The notes beneath the pieces are model-generated. The model was not told where the DNA came from, ran no database searches, and saw only the letters and a list, made by a program, of their open reading frames with translations. This document shows, piece by piece, positions 61,686-64,000 of a DNA stretch of 64,000 nucleotides (its first letter is position 1; each line of letters begins with the position of its first letter). This DNA comes from Prevotella koreensis (GTDB lineage: Bacteria; Bacteroidota; Bacteroidia; Bacteroidales; Bacteroidaceae): contig NZ_RYYU01000001.1 in the NCBI RefSeq assembly GCF_003977605.1, forward strand, positions 1,750,539 to 1,814,538, in the 5' to 3' direction. Made by a program: the position numbers and the translations under genes.

Positions 61686-63080
61686 TTATTTTTGTTCGTT
61701 TTGTTGAATAAAAGTGTTGAGCAACAGCATCCCCCTTTCCGTAAGCCTATATTTCTGTTGGGGGTGATTGGGCTTGTCGGGATATTGCATCTCTATCCAG
61801 CCTTGCTGCATAGCCGGGAAAATGAATTTCTTTTTGAAATACCAGTGCGACTTATACACTTGCTTATACACTTGCTTATACACTTGCAAGATTTCATCAA
61901 CAGATAGAACCTGCTTACTTATACTGATTATCAGTGATTTAACTTGTCCGCTAACTTGTACACTTTCGTCAACATCAATAGTGGTAACCTGTTGCTTAGT
62001 TTTCTTGGAGACGGGGAAAGTAATACGGACAAAATTATCTGTAAATGTAAAGCGATCTTCACCGTATGCTCTGAGTATGCGAGGAACTCCTGACCCCAAC
62101 GACTCTACTAACTCCAAATCACGATAGATGCGCATTAATTCTTTATTTCGCGGAATAGATATTCCGTTAAAGAACTCTTCACGGCTTAGCGATTCTGGAA
62201 GTCTTCCGGCAGAAGTTATCTCAATGCGGTCTGGGAAAATTTCAAACTTGGGTGGTGTCTCAAACGAATAGTCATTATGTACAATGGCGTTGACAACAGC
62301 CTCGCGCAAAGCTATCTTATCCCATAAAGGGCTTTCGGTTCGTTCTGCGGAGGTGATGGTTGCAAAGACTTTATTCTCTATATCTAATTTTGCCAATACA
62401 CTTTTTGTTGCCTTTATCAATGAACAATATCCGTATTCGTTGTTCTCTATTAAGTCGCATCTGTCAAGGCTTGAATATTTGGCAAGTTTTATAGAGTTGT
62501 TGTTTTCGTCGGCCAGCAAATAAGCCACATAGTTAAGTCTTCCGTCCTCTGTCAATAGTTCCAAGCTATGCTTGAAATTCTCGTTCAGCCGTTTGCCACG
62601 CTCGTCGTAATAAATACGAAGTTGCTCGAAAGATAAATCCTGCCTATTGGAGATAATCCTCCCAATGGAATTTCGTGTACGCATAGCAAACAGACGATCA
62701 ATCTGTTGTTGCTGCATGGGCTCTGCAGAAGTACCTATCCGAATGAAAGTTCCTTTGGAAGTCATACCATACTTGGACTTAAAATAAGGTTTTTCTATAC
62801 CACTTGCAATGGTAATCTTCACGACTGGGCAGCCGTTTCGGTCTTCTGCTGATATATCGAAAAGTCCCATAACCGAGGGTGAGATGTTGTTTTTGATGCG
62901 ATCTTTCAATCGTAACATACAGGTATCTACGTCATCGACTCCTACTGTGTTTCCGTTTTTATCAACACCTATATATATGTAGCCCCCTTCCTTGTAATTC
63001 AGAAAGGCTATCACTTCTTTCTCTATATCCAAATCGGGGGTAAACTCCAACTTGTATTCTATACGATTAGTTTCACTCAT
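61686..63080 (-). CDS. Schlafen AlbA_2 / HATPase_c_4 protein with winged-helix C-terminus
   Basis: 464 residues. The N-terminal AlbA_2 domain (1-120) has 'EYKLEFTPDLDIEKEVIAFLNYKEGGYIYIGVD' as two joined conserved blocks and 'DRIKNNISPSVMGLFDI'. The middle carries an HATPase-like region 'REAVVNAIVHNDYS' and 'ELVESLGSGVPRILRAYG'. The last 75 residues look like a winged helix ('MQYPDKPNHPQQKYRLTERG'). Such proteins serve as nucleic-acid binders or regulators and are frequent in defence loci. A linker of three VYKQ repeats lies at about 399-410. The gene lies 6 bases after the helicase stop. Confidence 0.85.
   Translation of the reverse strand: MSETNRIEYKLEFTPDLDIEKEVIAFLNYKEGGYIYIGVDKNGNTVGVDDVDTCMLRLKDRIKNNISPSVMGLFDISAEDRNGCPVVKITIASGIEKPYFKSKYGMTSKGTFIRIGTSAEPMQQQQIDRLFAMRTRNSIGRIISNRQDLSFEQLRIYYDERGKRLNENFKHSLELLTEDGRLNYVAYLLADENNNSIKLAKYSSLDRCDLIENNEYGYCSLIKATKSVLAKLDIENKVFATITSAERTESPLWDKIALREAVVNAIVHNDYSFETPPKFEIFPDRIEITSAGRLPESLSREEFFNGISIPRNKELMRIYRDLELVESLGSGVPRILRAYGEDRFTFTDNFVRITFPVSKKTKQQVTTIDVDESVQVSGQVKSLIISISKQVLSVDEILQVYKQVYKQVYKSHWYFKKKFIFPAMQQGWIEMQYPDKPNHPQQKYRLTERGMLLLNTFIQQNEQK
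61851..61886 (-). repeat. Three tandem 12-bp repeats inside the AlbA_2 gene
   Basis: CTTATACACTTG is present three times without gaps; on the coding strand it gives in-frame VYKQ repeats between the HATPase-like and winged-helix parts. Copy-number change by slippage would alter linker length in steps of four residues without a frameshift. Confidence 0.9.
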
Positions 63081-63086
63081 AATCTA

Positions 63087-64000
63087 TCAAGAACAGAAAC
63101 TTTCAGAAATTATAACTTCGGGATTAAACAATTCTCTTTGCTGTTGTTTATTTACTGTAACATCGTCAGAGGTAATATTCTGATCTGCTAATAAAGGGTA
63201 CGATGAAAGAATTTTTATCATTTGTTCTAGAAGGACAGGCAACTTTACAGGCGTATTCTTTGTTGCTGTTTTCAGTTTGTTCACTTCTCGTTGCAGCTGT
63301 TGGAACTTACCTGTTGTAATCGCTCTCTTCGCTTGTCGGATTAGTTCAATTTCCTTTTCTGCAATATTTGGTATGGTCAAGAAACTGTCAAGATAGGCTA
63401 TAGCCTTTTTCTCGTTTGGTCCCTGTGTGGGATTAACTTTAAGTGTATTCCCTTTTTCTGCTTCTGCTCCCTCAGAAAAATTTTCAAGTGCTTTACCAAT
63501 TTGGAAATGATGAAGTTCATGCAGCGGAATCGCTTGCTCATTCACATCTGCCTTAAATATTTTTACTGCTTCAAGGAAAGTAAGTTCTTCCATTTTTCCA
63601 TCTTTATGAACAAGTGTGAAGGCATCTCTTTTGTTGTTACGAATAAATGCCAATGTTGATTTGTCTGTATTAGCGGTTCGTCTGCCTACACGGGCACGCA
63701 AAGGCATTTTTGCTATTGCTTTCAATAAATCGGGATATTCTTCTTTTTGTTTCCTCAACCACATTAAATAGCTTAACTTCTCATCGCGTTCTTCTTCAAG
63801 GCTCTTGTCAAACAAACCAAAGCTTTCTGGGGTTTCTTCATCAGAATATATCTGACTATCCTCTCCCAAGGCAGCATGGAAAGCAAAAAGTTTCATCTTG
63901 GCTTTTTTCACAAGTTCTATATCATTGTTCACCTTTTCCGTAGGAAAAAAGTTGTAAACATAGATATCTTTTGCAACACTTCCAATGCGGTTCACACGAC
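63087..64000 (-). CDS. SF2/SNF2-type helicase C-terminus, 5' part beyond the window
   Basis: The frame is open to the right edge. The GTG at 63995 is an internal valine, not a start, because the preceding codon is also coding and the sequence 'RVNRIGSVAKDIYVYNFFPT' is a helicase motif VI region (GRxNRIG) with the usual following strand. The 250 residues after it are charged and helical ('LHELHHFQIGKALENF', 'VNPTQGPNEKKAIAYLDSFL') and probably specific to this helicase type. First visible gene of the leftward operon helicase-AlbA_2-methyltransferase-ATPase. SNF2-like helicases with adenine methyltransferases are typical of DISARM class 1 and related systems. Confidence 0.75.
   Translation of the reverse strand, partial: RVNRIGSVAKDIYVYNFFPTEKVNNDIELVKKAKMKLFAFHAALGEDSQIYSDEETPESFGLFDKSLEEERDEKLSYLMWLRKQKEEYPDLLKAIAKMPLRARVGRRTANTDKSTLAFIRNNKRDAFTLVHKDGKMEELTFLEAVKIFKADVNEQAIPLHELHHFQIGKALENFSEGAEAEKGNTLKVNPTQGPNEKKAIAYLDSFLTIPNIAEKEIELIRQAKRAITTGKFQQLQREVNKLKTATKNTPVKLPVLLEQMIKILSSYPLLADQNITSDDVTVNKQQQRELFNPEVIISESFCS

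Noticed and set aside
61851..61886. Three TTATACACT elements resembling DnaA boxes
   Set aside because: They are one mismatch from the box, lie inside a coding tandem repeat of a defence gene, and no origin features surround them.
63087..63995. Start codon GTG at 63995 for the right-edge gene
   Set aside because: It lies inside helicase motif VI and the frame is open to the edge, so the gene is truncated by the window, not complete.

Overview
The window comes from a Bacteroidota chromosome, most likely a Prevotella-type member of the Bacteroidales. The evidence is the repeated promoter motif TAnnTTTG (often with an upstream TTG 19-20 bases away), the lack of Shine-Dalgarno sequences, a 'smalltalk'-type mini-gene beside an HU-HIG DNA-binding gene, a FrdCAB-type fumarate reductase, a DUF5020/Tsx-like porin gene, a large signal peptidase I, and secreted proteins ending in a short GIYI-NGKK-type tail. 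No tRNA, rRNA, CRISPR array, insertion sequence or recombinase gene was recognised.

Layout. 1-16 kb: housekeeping genes (leuS cut by the left edge, a TonB-like/radical-SAM pair, ychF-lgt, mutS, a membrane-anchored beta-propeller, a CapA-like protein, polA divergent from a prenyl synthase). 17-23.5 kb: a minus-strand block mnmG, apt, uvrC, dtd, a MazG-like gene and deoC, carrying two parS-like ParB sites (20847 and 21488). 24-27.5 kb: the frdCAB operon with a structured leader. 27.5-38.8 kb: a GNAT acetyltransferase, LemA, a LOG-family protein, a DEAD-box helicase with a folded leader, a methyltransferase, serB, an FMN-binding protein, dapB, then lepB, a degenerate lepB-like gene and wbqC. 38.9-42.3 kb: a nucleobase cassette (two permeases around a Tsx-like porin). 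42.4-56 kb: secreted LRR and carboxypeptidase-regulatory-domain proteins, the anaerobic ribonucleotide reductase nrdD-nrdG, HU/smalltalk and tcdA.

56.1-64 kb is an AT-richer accessory island read leftwards: a helicase C-terminus (cut by the right edge), a Schlafen AlbA_2/HATPase protein, an Eco57I/PglX-like adenine methyltransferase and an SMC/RecF-like ATPase. This looks like a restriction-modification or DISARM/BREX-like defence locus. The ATPase gene is split by an inversion. Its Walker A half lies on the minus strand, its signature/Walker B half on the plus strand, and its last residues are stranded to the left. 13-bp inverted repeats (TTTATCAGATTTC) sit exactly at both junctions. Computationally flipping the 1.13 kb between them gives one uninterrupted 600-codon frame, so the segment is a candidate ON/OFF switch of a defence ATPase, here in the OFF state.

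Repeats also stand out. Four intergenic arrays of a 22-bp unit (core AATTTCGCCCA) each lie about 80-130 bp upstream of a promoter. TTGANNG heptamer arrays occur at two places, one forming a large inverted pair between converging genes.
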